This document shows positions 56,729 through 64,000 of a stretch of DNA of 64,000 nucleotides, piece after piece (position 1 is the stretch's first letter; each line of letters begins with the position of its first letter). The notes beneath the pieces were generated by a model that worked only from the letters and a program-made list of their open reading frames with translations, did not search any database and was not told the origin of the DNA. A program made the translations under genes and the position numbers. Origin of the DNA: Paraburkholderia phenoliruptrix (GTDB lineage: Bacteria; Pseudomonadota; Gammaproteobacteria; Burkholderiales; Burkholderiaceae); contig NZ_CADIKB010000005.1 of assembly GCF_902859825.1 (NCBI RefSeq), positions 124,001 through 188,000 of the forward strand. The letters run 5' to 3'.

Positions 56729-57907
56729 ATGCGGATTCTCATCGTCACCCACGTCGTACGCAAGAACGATGGGCAGGGACGCGTGAACTACGAAATCGTG
56801 CAGACAGCGCTGGCGGCGGGCCATTGCGTCACGCTGCTCGCCGCAGAGGCCGCGACTGAGCTCGTCGGGCATCCGCGCGTGCGCTTCGTGCGCGTGGCGA
56901 AAAGCCGCCTGCCGACACGGCTCGTTCAGTATCAGATGTTCGCCTTGCGCTGTGGCGCGTGGATTCGCGCGCATCGCAAGGAATTCGACGTGGTGCATGT
57001 GAACGGCTTTATCGCGTGGGCGAGCTCGGACGTCAACGCGGTCCACTTCGTGCACGACGGCTGGTACCGGTGCGGCTTCTATCCATTTCGCTTTCTGCGA
57101 AGTTTCTATCACGCCTATCAGGTGCTCTACACGTGGCTCAATATAGCGTGCGAAAAGTGGTCGTTTCGCCATACCGACGTTATCGTGCCGGTATCGCAGA
57201 AAGTGGCGGGCGAAGTGCGCGCATTGGGGATTGGCGGTGCACGCGTGCAGGTAATTCATAACGGCGTCGATATCGACGAGTTCACGCCCGGCGCATCCGA
57301 GCGCGCGCGTTTCGGCTTGCCGGAAGCACCCTTCATGCTGCTGTTCGCGGGCGACCTGCGCATGTCGCGCAAGAATCTGGACACGGTGCTGCACGCGCTC
57401 GTGCAGACGTCCGCCGAGGTCCATCTCGCGGTGGCGGGTATTCTGCACAATAGTCCCTATCCGGCGCTCGTGGAATCGCTCGGTCTCTCGAAGCGCGTTC
57501 ATTTCACCGACATGGTCATGGACATGCCGGCATTGATGCGCTCCGTCGACGCATTTGTATTTCCTTCGCGCTACGAACCAATGGGGCTTGTTCTGCTGGA
57601 GGCGCTGTCCGCCGGGTTGCCGGTAATCACCGTGCGCACGGCAGGCGGCGCTGAAGTGATCGGCGCGGACAGCGGCATCGTGCTCGACGATCCGGACGAT
57701 GCCGCCGCGCTTGCCGCAGCGGTCATGCGCGTGGCAGGCGATTCCGGCTACGCGCGCGGCCTCGGCGAACGTGCGCGCGACGTGGCGCGCGGCCTGAGCT
57801 GGCAGGCCATGGCCGAGCGCTATCTGACGGTCTATGAGCAGGTGCATGCACGGCGCGCGGCACTGGCGCTGCCGCGCGAATGCGCGACGGAAGCGGTGAA
57901 GCTATGA
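56729..57907 (+). CDS. GT4-family glycosyltransferase (exopolysaccharide)
   Basis: A 392-residue GT-B enzyme: MRILIVTHVVRKNDGQGRVN (acceptor domain), NGVDIDEFTPG, FAGDLRMSRKNLDTVLHAL and E-x7-E motif YEPMGLVLLEALSAGLPV. A ribosome site (ACAGG) precedes ATG 56729; the frame is open far upstream inside wzy but that part is a shadow. Its stop overlaps the next start (ATGA). Confidence 0.92.
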   Translation: MRILIVTHVVRKNDGQGRVNYEIVQTALAAGHCVTLLAAEAATELVGHPRVRFVRVAKSRLPTRLVQYQMFALRCGAWIRAHRKEFDVVHVNGFIAWASSDVNAVHFVHDGWYRCGFYPFRFLRSFYHAYQVLYTWLNIACEKWSFRHTDVIVPVSQKVAGEVRALGIGGARVQVIHNGVDIDEFTPGASERARFGLPEAPFMLLFAGDLRMSRKNLDTVLHALVQTSAEVHLAVAGILHNSPYPALVESLGLSKRVHFTDMVMDMPALMRSVDAFVFPSRYEPMGLVLLEALSAGLPVITVRTAGGAEVIGADSGIVLDDPDDAAALAAAVMRVAGDSGYARGLGERARDVARGLSWQAMAERYLTVYEQVHARRAALALPRECATEAVKL

Positions 57908-59061
57908 GCGCGGCGCCCATCGATTCGTTGCAAATCGGCATGCACTGGTTCAATGAGCGGCCAGGCGGCCTTGACCGCATGTTCAAGGCGCTGATCGATA
58001 CGCTGCCCGCGCAGGGCGTGAACGTGCGCGGCATGGTGGCGGGAAGCACGGGCGTGTTCAACGCTTCGGGAGGACGGGTGCAATCGTTCGCCGGCGCGGA
58101 GGCGCAGCTCGGCGCCCGGCTTCTCGGCTCGCGCCGGCATTCGCGCGTGCTGCGGGCCGCGCGCATGCCCGATGTCGTCGCAACCCATTTCGCGCTGTAT
58201 GCGGCGCCGACTGCGGGCGTGTTTCGCGACGTGCCGAAGGTCGTGCATTTTCATGGCCCGTGGGCGGCCGAATCGTATCCGGGCGGCGGGGGCGGCATCG
58301 CGCGGGCGTTGCGCGTTGCATTGGAGCGTTTCGTCTACCGCGGCGCGACGCGTCATATCGTGTTGTCGCGGGCATTCGCACGCCTGCTTCATGAGACGTA
58401 TGGCGTGGGCGAGCACAGCATCCGTATCGTGCCCGGCTGTGTCGATGTGGCGCACTTCAACGTCCGCGCGACGAGGGCCGAGGCGCGCCGGCAACTCGGT
58501 CTTGCAACGGACAGGCCGCTGATTTTCTGCATCCGCCGCCTTGTCTCGCGCATGGGACTCGAAGATCTGATCGATGCAATGGCGGTGGTCAAGCCGCTCC
58601 TGCCGGAGGTCCTGTTGACGATTGCCGGCAAGGGGCCGCTCGCCGCGCAATTGCAGGCGCGCATTGCCGCGCGCGGCCTCGATAACCATGTGCGGCTCGC
58701 CGGCTTCGTGCCCGACGAGACGGTGCCGTTGTGGTACCGCGCGGCCGATCTTTCAGTGGTCCCAACGGTGTCATTGGAAGGCTTTGGCCTCACCACCATC
58801 GAATCGCTTGCGGCCGGCACGCCGGTTCTCGTCACGCCCGTGGGCGGCCTGCCCGAAGCCGTGGCGCCGCTCTCGCGCGATCTGGTGCTGCCCTCGGGCG
58901 GCTTCCGTGCGATCGGCGAAGGCATGGCGGACGCGTTGCTCGGGCGGCGCAGGCTGCCGGACGAAGACGCATGCCGCAACTATGCGCGCAAGAACTTCGA
59001 CCAGCCCGTGGTGGCCGCGCAGGTCGCGCGGATTTACCGCGAGGCGATCGAAGCGTTCTGA
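57904..59061 (+). CDS. GT4-family glycosyltransferase (exopolysaccharide)
   Basis: A 385-residue GT-B enzyme: GMHWFNERPGGLDRMFKAL, FHGPWAAESYPGGGGG (a GT4 acceptor-domain signature), PGCVDVAHFN, and EGFGLTTIESLAAGTPVLV as the E-x7-E donor motif. ATG 57904 overlaps the previous stop. The FHGPWA segment resembles transferases of other Burkholderia and Xanthomonas exopolysaccharides. Confidence 0.92.
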   Translation: MSAAPIDSLQIGMHWFNERPGGLDRMFKALIDTLPAQGVNVRGMVAGSTGVFNASGGRVQSFAGAEAQLGARLLGSRRHSRVLRAARMPDVVATHFALYAAPTAGVFRDVPKVVHFHGPWAAESYPGGGGGIARALRVALERFVYRGATRHIVLSRAFARLLHETYGVGEHSIRIVPGCVDVAHFNVRATRAEARRQLGLATDRPLIFCIRRLVSRMGLEDLIDAMAVVKPLLPEVLLTIAGKGPLAAQLQARIAARGLDNHVRLAGFVPDETVPLWYRAADLSVVPTVSLEGFGLTTIESLAAGTPVLVTPVGGLPEAVAPLSRDLVLPSGGFRAIGEGMADALLGRRRLPDEDACRNYARKNFDQPVVAAQVARIYREAIEAF

Positions 59062-59074
59062 TGTGCCCTTGATC

Positions 59075-61504
59075 ATGCGACGCGTCACACGCAAAACATT
59101 CGAACGGCTCGTGTGCGCGGGCGCGCTTGCGCTGCCGGTGGTCGTGCTGCTTGCGGCAGGAGAACCGGGGCAGCACGCGTACAGTTCTGCAACAGCCGCT
59201 AGCGCGCGGCAGGCAGGCGAAGCGAGCGATCGCGCGAGCCCAGCGAAATCCGCGAAACTGATGCACGCGGCCGCTAGCGTTCCCGCTGCCCAGGCACAGG
59301 AAGGCGGCGCCTCTGCTTCGTTATCCTATCGAACCTCGTGGATCGGCAACACCTGGGGTTACGGCGACGGGCGCTGGATGCAGATCGACGTGCAGGCGAT
59401 AGCCGTCACGCCGCAAGGCGACGTGTTCACCAACGCGCCGTGGGATGAGAGCGGCGGCGAACTCAGCCAGTATCGCAACGGCGAGCTGCTGCGTCACGGC
59501 GGCGAGACGCATGGCTGGGGCGTGATGGGTGGCGACGCGATTGCCGTGAACGACGACTACGTGTACGTCGCGCAAAGCATGGTGAGCCTCGGCAATGAGA
59601 CCGCAAAGCACAGACCATCGCCGCGCGAGGGCGAGGTGTGGACCGGCGTGTCGCGCCGCAGCCGCATCGACATTCGCGACGGCGTGCCGTTTGCGGGGCA
59701 GGTGAAATTCCCCGCCGGCAGCCGGCTTTCCTATCTGCTGATTTCGACGTATTCCGCGAAAAGCGACTATGCGATTCGCGGATTGGCTGCGGACGACACG
59801 CGTCTTTTCGTGTCGAATGCGCTCGAGAACCGTGTGCAGATTTTCGACGCGCAGACCATGCAGGCCGTCGGCGCATTCGCCGTGCGCGAGCCGGGACGTA
59901 TCGCGCTTGCGCCCGACGGCTCGCTGTGGATCATCGAGAACAGCCGCAGCGACGGCGCGCAGCGCGTGGTGCACCACGCGCGCAACGGCGCCGTGATCGA
60001 CGAGTTGCCGGTGCCGGAAGGCGCGGTCCCGGTGGACATTGCTGTCGATGCGCGCGGGCGTGTCTTCGTCGCGGACAACGGCGCGCGTCAGCAAATCCTC
60101 ATTTTTTCCGCCGATGCAAGCCAGTCCGCCGCCAATTCCCAGCAGACAGCCGCGATGAAATGGACGGCGAGCGTCGGGCAGGAGGGCGGCATCTATGCGG
60201 GCCGTGCGGGCGCTCCGGGGCCGCTGCGCTTTAATGGCTTGACGGGCGTCGGCGTGGATCGCGCGGGCAACGTCTATGTGTCGATGAACGGGGCGGGGCC
60301 GCGGACCTTCGGCACCGGACCCAGCACCTATGACGGCGCGCTGCTCGAAAGCTACACGCCGGATGGACGACAGCGTTTCAGCTTGCAGGGGCTGTTGTTC
60401 GTCGACGGTGCGCAGTTTGTCGATGGCGGCCCGCCCTCCGTGTATAGCGGCAGCAAGCGCTTCACGCTCGATCTTTCACGCGCGCCCGGCGACGAGTGGT
60501 CGTATGCGGGCTATACCGCCGACCGGTTCCGCTATCCGTACGATCCGTACTTTCATCTTTACCTCGGCGGCCAGCGCGGCATGCCGATGGTGCGCGACAT
60601 CGAAGGCCACAGGCTCCTCTACACCACGGACATGTACTCGTCGTATCTGCGCATCTACCGTTTCGCCGCCGATCGCGAGACGGCGATTCCATCCGGACTC
60701 TTCGCGCAGGCGCATATCGACGGCACGTGGCCGCGCAATCAGCCCGCACGCGGCGAGTGGATCTGGCGCGACGCGACAGGCGCCGGCGACTTCTCGCCAG
60801 CTTCGTTCGATGAGACCGGCGCGGGTACGGACGCGCCCGCCGTGCGCGGCTGGTGGGTGGATAGCCGCGGCGACGTCTGGCAGGGCACGGAAGCGGCGGG
60901 CATTCGCGTGTTTCCGTTGCAGGGTTTCGACCGCGTCGGCAACCCGGTCTATCGATACGCCGCGATGCGGCAATACGCGGCTCCCGCGCCGTTCTACCGC
61001 ATTGCCCGCATTAGCTACTTTCCCGACGACGACGCGCTATTCGTTTCAGGTTCGACACGCGCGCGCCCATTTGTTCAGGACAACTGGAATGGTGCCGGTT
61101 CACAGCTGGCGCGCTACGACCACTGGAAAAGCGGCAAGCCGGTGCTGCGTTATCTGATCGACCTGCCCGATCGCGGGGCGCCCGAATGGCTGTCGATTAA
61201 CGGCTTCGCGGTGGCGGGCGACTACCTCTTCGCGGTGGAGACCCGCAGCGCCGCGGTGCGCGTCTACGACCGCGAAAGCGGTCGCGACGTGGGCCGTCTG
61301 ACACCGGGCAAGGAAGTGGGCGCGACGAGCGGCTGGGCCGACGTGCCCATGCCCGTCACCGCGCATCGCCTCGCGTCGGGCGAATACCTCGTGTTCGTCG
61401 AGGAAGACGCGCGCGGCAAAGCATTGATGTACCGATTCACACCGCCGACGGCCGCACTAGCGGCCGTCCGCCGCCACCTCACCCACGCTGCAGGCACACC
61501 ATGA
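59075..61504 (+). CDS. Exported beta-propeller-like protein of the exopolysaccharide locus
   Basis: An 809-residue protein with a signal-like N terminus (MRRVTRKTFERLVCAGALAL then PVVVLLAAG) and an Ala/Ser-rich linker to about residue 80. The body has NHL/YVTN-like repeats such as DVQAIAVTPQGDVFTNAP, GRIALAPDGSLWIIENSRS, DIAVDARGRVFVADNGARQ and GVGVDRAGNVYVSMNG, spaced about 50-70 residues, consistent with one or two propellers. No catalytic motif is recognised. It is embedded between glycosyltransferase genes and overlaps the next start by four bases, so it is likely periplasmic or secreted and acts on or binds the polymer. GTG 59063 is an alternative start. Confidence 0.75.
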   Translation: MRRVTRKTFERLVCAGALALPVVVLLAAGEPGQHAYSSATAASARQAGEASDRASPAKSAKLMHAAASVPAAQAQEGGASASLSYRTSWIGNTWGYGDGRWMQIDVQAIAVTPQGDVFTNAPWDESGGELSQYRNGELLRHGGETHGWGVMGGDAIAVNDDYVYVAQSMVSLGNETAKHRPSPREGEVWTGVSRRSRIDIRDGVPFAGQVKFPAGSRLSYLLISTYSAKSDYAIRGLAADDTRLFVSNALENRVQIFDAQTMQAVGAFAVREPGRIALAPDGSLWIIENSRSDGAQRVVHHARNGAVIDELPVPEGAVPVDIAVDARGRVFVADNGARQQILIFSADASQSAANSQQTAAMKWTASVGQEGGIYAGRAGAPGPLRFNGLTGVGVDRAGNVYVSMNGAGPRTFGTGPSTYDGALLESYTPDGRQRFSLQGLLFVDGAQFVDGGPPSVYSGSKRFTLDLSRAPGDEWSYAGYTADRFRYPYDPYFHLYLGGQRGMPMVRDIEGHRLLYTTDMYSSYLRIYRFAADRETAIPSGLFAQAHIDGTWPRNQPARGEWIWRDATGAGDFSPASFDETGAGTDAPAVRGWWVDSRGDVWQGTEAAGIRVFPLQGFDRVGNPVYRYAAMRQYAAPAPFYRIARISYFPDDDALFVSGSTRARPFVQDNWNGAGSQLARYDHWKSGKPVLRYLIDLPDRGAPEWLSINGFAVAGDYLFAVETRSAAVRVYDRESGRDVGRLTPGKEVGATSGWADVPMPVTAHRLASGEYLVFVEEDARGKALMYRFTPPTAALAAVRRHLTHAAGTP

Positions 61505-62655
61505 AAATCGTTCATCTTTCCAATCATGCGCTCAATGTCGGCAACGGCATCGTCAACGTGATGGTCGATCTTGCGTGCATGCAGGCGCGCGCGGGGCACG
61601 ACGTGACCGTCGCTTCGGGCGGCGGCGGATTCGAGGAACTGCTTGCGCGGCACGGCGTGCGTCACCTGCTGTTGCCGCAATCGCCGCGGCCCTCGCGCGT
61701 GCCTGCGATGGTGGCGGGCTTTAATCGGCTCGTCGCGCGAATCGACCCCGACGTCGTTCATGCACACATGATGACGGGAGCGTTGATTGCACGCTTCGGC
61801 GTGCTGCGGCGGCGCTTTGTACTGGTCACCACCGTGCACAACGAGTTCCAGAAGAGCGCGTCGGCAATGCGCGTCGGCGACCGTGTCGTCGCAGTGAGCG
61901 AGGCCGTCTACGAAGCGATGGAGCGGCGCGGCATTCCCCGGTCCCGTCTTGCCGTCGTGCGTAACGGTACGCTTGGCACGCCGCGGCTCGCGGACGTGGC
62001 AGCGCCGAGCTTGCCCGCACTGGCGCGTCCCAGCATCGTGACGGTCGCCGGCATGTACGAACGAAAGGGCATTCGCGATCTGCTGCATGCGTTCGCCGCA
62101 TTGCGCGAGCGTTTGCCTGACGCGGTGCTTTATCTCGTCGGCGAAGGTCCGGATCGTGCCGCAATGGAGCAGCTCGCGGCGCAGCTGGGGGTGACGCAGC
62201 ACGCGCGCTTTGTCGGTTTCGTTGCGGATCCGCGTGGCTACCTGTCGAAAGCGGACGTGTTTGTGCTGGCCTCGCATAACGAACCGGGCGGTCTCGTGCT
62301 GTGCGAGGCGCGCGAGCATGGCTGTGCGATCGTGGCGACGAACGTGGGCGGTAATCCGGAGATGCTCGACGGCGGCGCGGCGGGCCTGCTCGTGCCGCCG
62401 CACGATCCTGCGCGTCTTGCACAGGCGCTGGAGAAACTGTTGACCGATCGCGATGCGCACGCGAGGCTCGCTGCGCGTGCGTTGGAGGATCTCCACAAGT
62501 TCAGCGTGCAGCGGGTGAGCGACGGCTACCTCGCCATCTACGAGCGCACGCTGGCGAGTTGCCAGCCACGCCGGTTCGCCAGCCTGACGGCGGGTGATGC
62601 CGCCGCGGCGCACGTCGGCATGGCCGATACGGCAAGCCATTCGGCCCCGCTCTAA
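61501..62655 (+). CDS. GT4-family glycosyltransferase (exopolysaccharide)
   Basis: A 384-residue GT-B enzyme: MKIVHLSNHALNVGNGIVNV, DVVHAHMMTGALIARFG, VAGMYERKGIRDLLHAF and NEPGGLVLCEAREHGCAIV (E-x7-E motif). It starts inside the stop of the propeller gene (ATGA) and is the last gene of the GNAT-wzy operon. The final 35 residues are Ala-rich. Confidence 0.92.
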   Translation: MKIVHLSNHALNVGNGIVNVMVDLACMQARAGHDVTVASGGGGFEELLARHGVRHLLLPQSPRPSRVPAMVAGFNRLVARIDPDVVHAHMMTGALIARFGVLRRRFVLVTTVHNEFQKSASAMRVGDRVVAVSEAVYEAMERRGIPRSRLAVVRNGTLGTPRLADVAAPSLPALARPSIVTVAGMYERKGIRDLLHAFAALRERLPDAVLYLVGEGPDRAAMEQLAAQLGVTQHARFVGFVADPRGYLSKADVFVLASHNEPGGLVLCEAREHGCAIVATNVGGNPEMLDGGAAGLLVPPHDPARLAQALEKLLTDRDAHARLAARALEDLHKFSVQRVSDGYLAIYERTLASCQPRRFASLTAGDAAAAHVGMADTASHSAPL

Positions 62656-62787
62656 GAGACTTGCGCGGCGCGCAGCGAGCGGCGAGCGGAGGGCGGCCCA
62701 TGGGACAACGTGGCAAAGCGCGCACGCCCTCATGCCGCAGAAGGTTCGCTAAGCTAAACAATTTTCGAAGCGAAACGTTCGCGGCAT

Positions 62788-64000
62788 TTAGCCTGCCGAC
62801 AACGTCACCCGAGCCCACAGCTTGTAGACGAAGCCGCGCAATTCAGCGGAACCGTGCAGCGAGAGCCCAAGATTCGCGCCTACCAGCACGAGCGCGGCGG
62901 CGATCTGCGAGGGCAGCGTGGTGAACACCTCGACGAGCGCAAGCGCGACCAGCAGAAAGCCGAGGTGCACCAGCATATTGCGCAGAATCGATCCGACATG
63001 CAGCCGCGCGACGTACAGCAGGACGCCGTAATCGAACAGCGCTTTCAACACGACGACGACCGCGGCGCCCATGATGCCGAACCAGTGAATGCCGCACCAC
63101 AGCGCGCCCGCGAAGATCGGCAACTGCACCCAGCTCACGACCGCGATATACGCGGGGCTCGTCTGCGCCTGGATCAGGATGCCGAGAATGCCCGCCTGGC
63201 CGCCGAGCCACACGGCGAGTACCAGTACGCAGGCCACCGGCGCTGCCGCCGCGACGGTCGGCCCGAGCCACAACAGCAAAAAGGGCTTTAACGCAAACAT
63301 CGCGATGATGAGGCAGGGCGTGAACGCGCCGTTGAGAAAGGCGAGCGCGCTGCGTGCAATCGCATCGGCGTCCGCGCGTGAGACGGCGGACAAGCGCGGG
63401 AACAGCGTACGCACCATCGCAACAGGCAGCAGGTTCAGACGCGTGATGAGGTTTTGCGGCGTCGCATAGTAAGTGACGAAGCGCGCGCCGAGGAGGGCGC
63501 CGACCAGCACCCGGTCGAGCGTCGACGCAATCATGCCCGCGCCGGTGAAGAGCAGCAGCCAGCGCCCGTAGCGGAACAGTTCGAGCATCACGCGCCATTG
63601 CGGCATACGCACGCGGCGAATGCCGATGGCGCGAAACGCCGCCGCGCCTAGCATCAAGCCGGCGAGAAGCCGCGCGAGCACCGCGGCCGGAATGACCACG
63701 GCGAGCGAAGGCGAGAAGCAGAAGATCGCCGCCAGCGGCAGCAGTTGAAAAAGCGCCGTGCCGAGCGTCTGATTGATGTTGAAGCTCGCAAAGCGTTCCA
63801 CTCCATTGATCGCGCCCGCGAACACCCACGACACGTTGGCGATGGGCACCGCGACCGCGATCCACGGCAAGCTCGCCATCACCTCGCGCTGGAACTCCGG
63901 CTCGATCTTCACGCCGTGCGTGATGTAGACCACGGTGCCCGCATAAATGATGAGTCCGCCGAGAATGCCGGTGCCGAGATTCATGAACCACGCGCTCCAG
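62788..64000 (-). CDS. Wzx-type flippase, 5' end outside the window
   Basis: At least 404 residues of a polytopic membrane protein of the polysaccharide transporter (MATE/PST) superfamily with about ten or more helices in the visible part. It would flip the lipid-linked repeat unit across the inner membrane. The frame continues without stop through the window edge (residues WSAWF precede the first internal Met at 63984), so the gene is truncated by the window and the internal Met is probably not the start. It converges on the glycosyltransferase gene. Confidence 0.85.
   Translation of the reverse strand, partial: WSAWFMNLGTGILGGLIIYAGTVVYITHGVKIEPEFQREVMASLPWIAVAVPIANVSWVFAGAINGVERFASFNINQTLGTALFQLLPLAAIFCFSPSLAVVIPAAVLARLLAGLMLGAAAFRAIGIRRVRMPQWRVMLELFRYGRWLLLFTGAGMIASTLDRVLVGALLGARFVTYYATPQNLITRLNLLPVAMVRTLFPRLSAVSRADADAIARSALAFLNGAFTPCLIIAMFALKPFLLLWLGPTVAAAAPVACVLVLAVWLGGQAGILGILIQAQTSPAYIAVVSWVQLPIFAGALWCGIHWFGIMGAAVVVVLKALFDYGVLLYVARLHVGSILRNMLVHLGFLLVALALVEVFTTLPSQIAAALVLVGANLGLSLHGSAELRGFVYKLWARVTLSAG

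Noticed and set aside
1-64000. CRISPR arrays, insertion sequences, phage genes or integrases
   Set aside because: No regularly spaced repeats, transposase, integrase or phage motif was seen on either strand.

Overview
The window is GC-rich, densely packed bacterial DNA that reads as a chromosome segment of a Burkholderiaceae member, most likely Paraburkholderia or Caballeronia. This rests on the rnr-rlmB-rpiA gene order, the Burkholderia-type exopolysaccharide genes and the MadLM/MdcR malonate genes. I see no insertion sequence, prophage, CRISPR array or replication origin. The left edge starts just upstream of the narK promoter, and the right edge cuts a Wzx-type flippase gene.

Layout. (1) 1-9.2 kb: nitrate assimilation. 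narK and the nirB-nirD-flavoprotein-nasA operon each carry the same control module: a sigma-54 promoter followed by an ANTAR-type two-hairpin leader ending in a terminator. A plausible NtrC enhancer precedes nirB. (2) 9.2-10.3 kb: an AT-richer spacer and two small conserved-looking proteins. (3) 10.3-12.5 kb: mdcR-like regulator converging on the malonate carrier genes madL-madM. (4) 12.7-15.1 kb: an RsbQ-like hydrolase coupled to a PAS hybrid histidine kinase. (5) 15.3-19.7 kb: LysR regulator, M14 deacylase, MFS permease and metallo-beta-lactamase-fold hydrolase. (6) 19.7-26.5 kb: a sugar-acid or polyol cluster made of a GntR regulator, a ribose-type ABC importer, an LgoD-like dehydrogenase and a UxaB-like reductase, with three repeated operator-like boxes in the divergent promoter region. 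(7) 26.7-31.6 kb: a DHFR-family reductase, then a polar amino acid ABC importer in one transcription unit with a C45 autoproteolytic acylase and an RpiR regulator. (8) 31.9-36.9 kb: two tRNA-Leu(CAG) genes, each with its own promoter and terminator, then rnr, rlmB and rpiA.

(9) 37-64 kb: a large Wzx/Wzy-type exopolysaccharide locus. It holds a priming transferase (WcaJ type), Wza, Wzc, a Wzy-like polymerase, a partial Wzx flippase, one GT2 and five GT4 glycosyltransferases, a Crp/Fnr regulator, a family 2 glycosidase and an exported beta-propeller-like protein. Sigma-54-like promoter boxes precede the Crp-led operon and one glycosyltransferase. Inside the locus sits a tightly overlapping five-gene unit: acyl carrier protein, acyl-CoA-dehydrogenase-like flavoprotein, amino acid:[carrier protein] ligase, DUF1839 protein and GH2 glycosidase. 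The ligase family is known biochemically, but the purpose of the pathway is not. Its position here suggests that a carrier-bound, possibly dehydrogenated amino acid is made for use with the polysaccharide. This is my lead candidate for an undescribed system.

Limits: all calls come from reading sequence. Family names come from motifs and recall, not searches. Operator and promoter calls are pattern matches, and several starts (GTG or TTG versus ATG) are judgement calls, stated where they matter.
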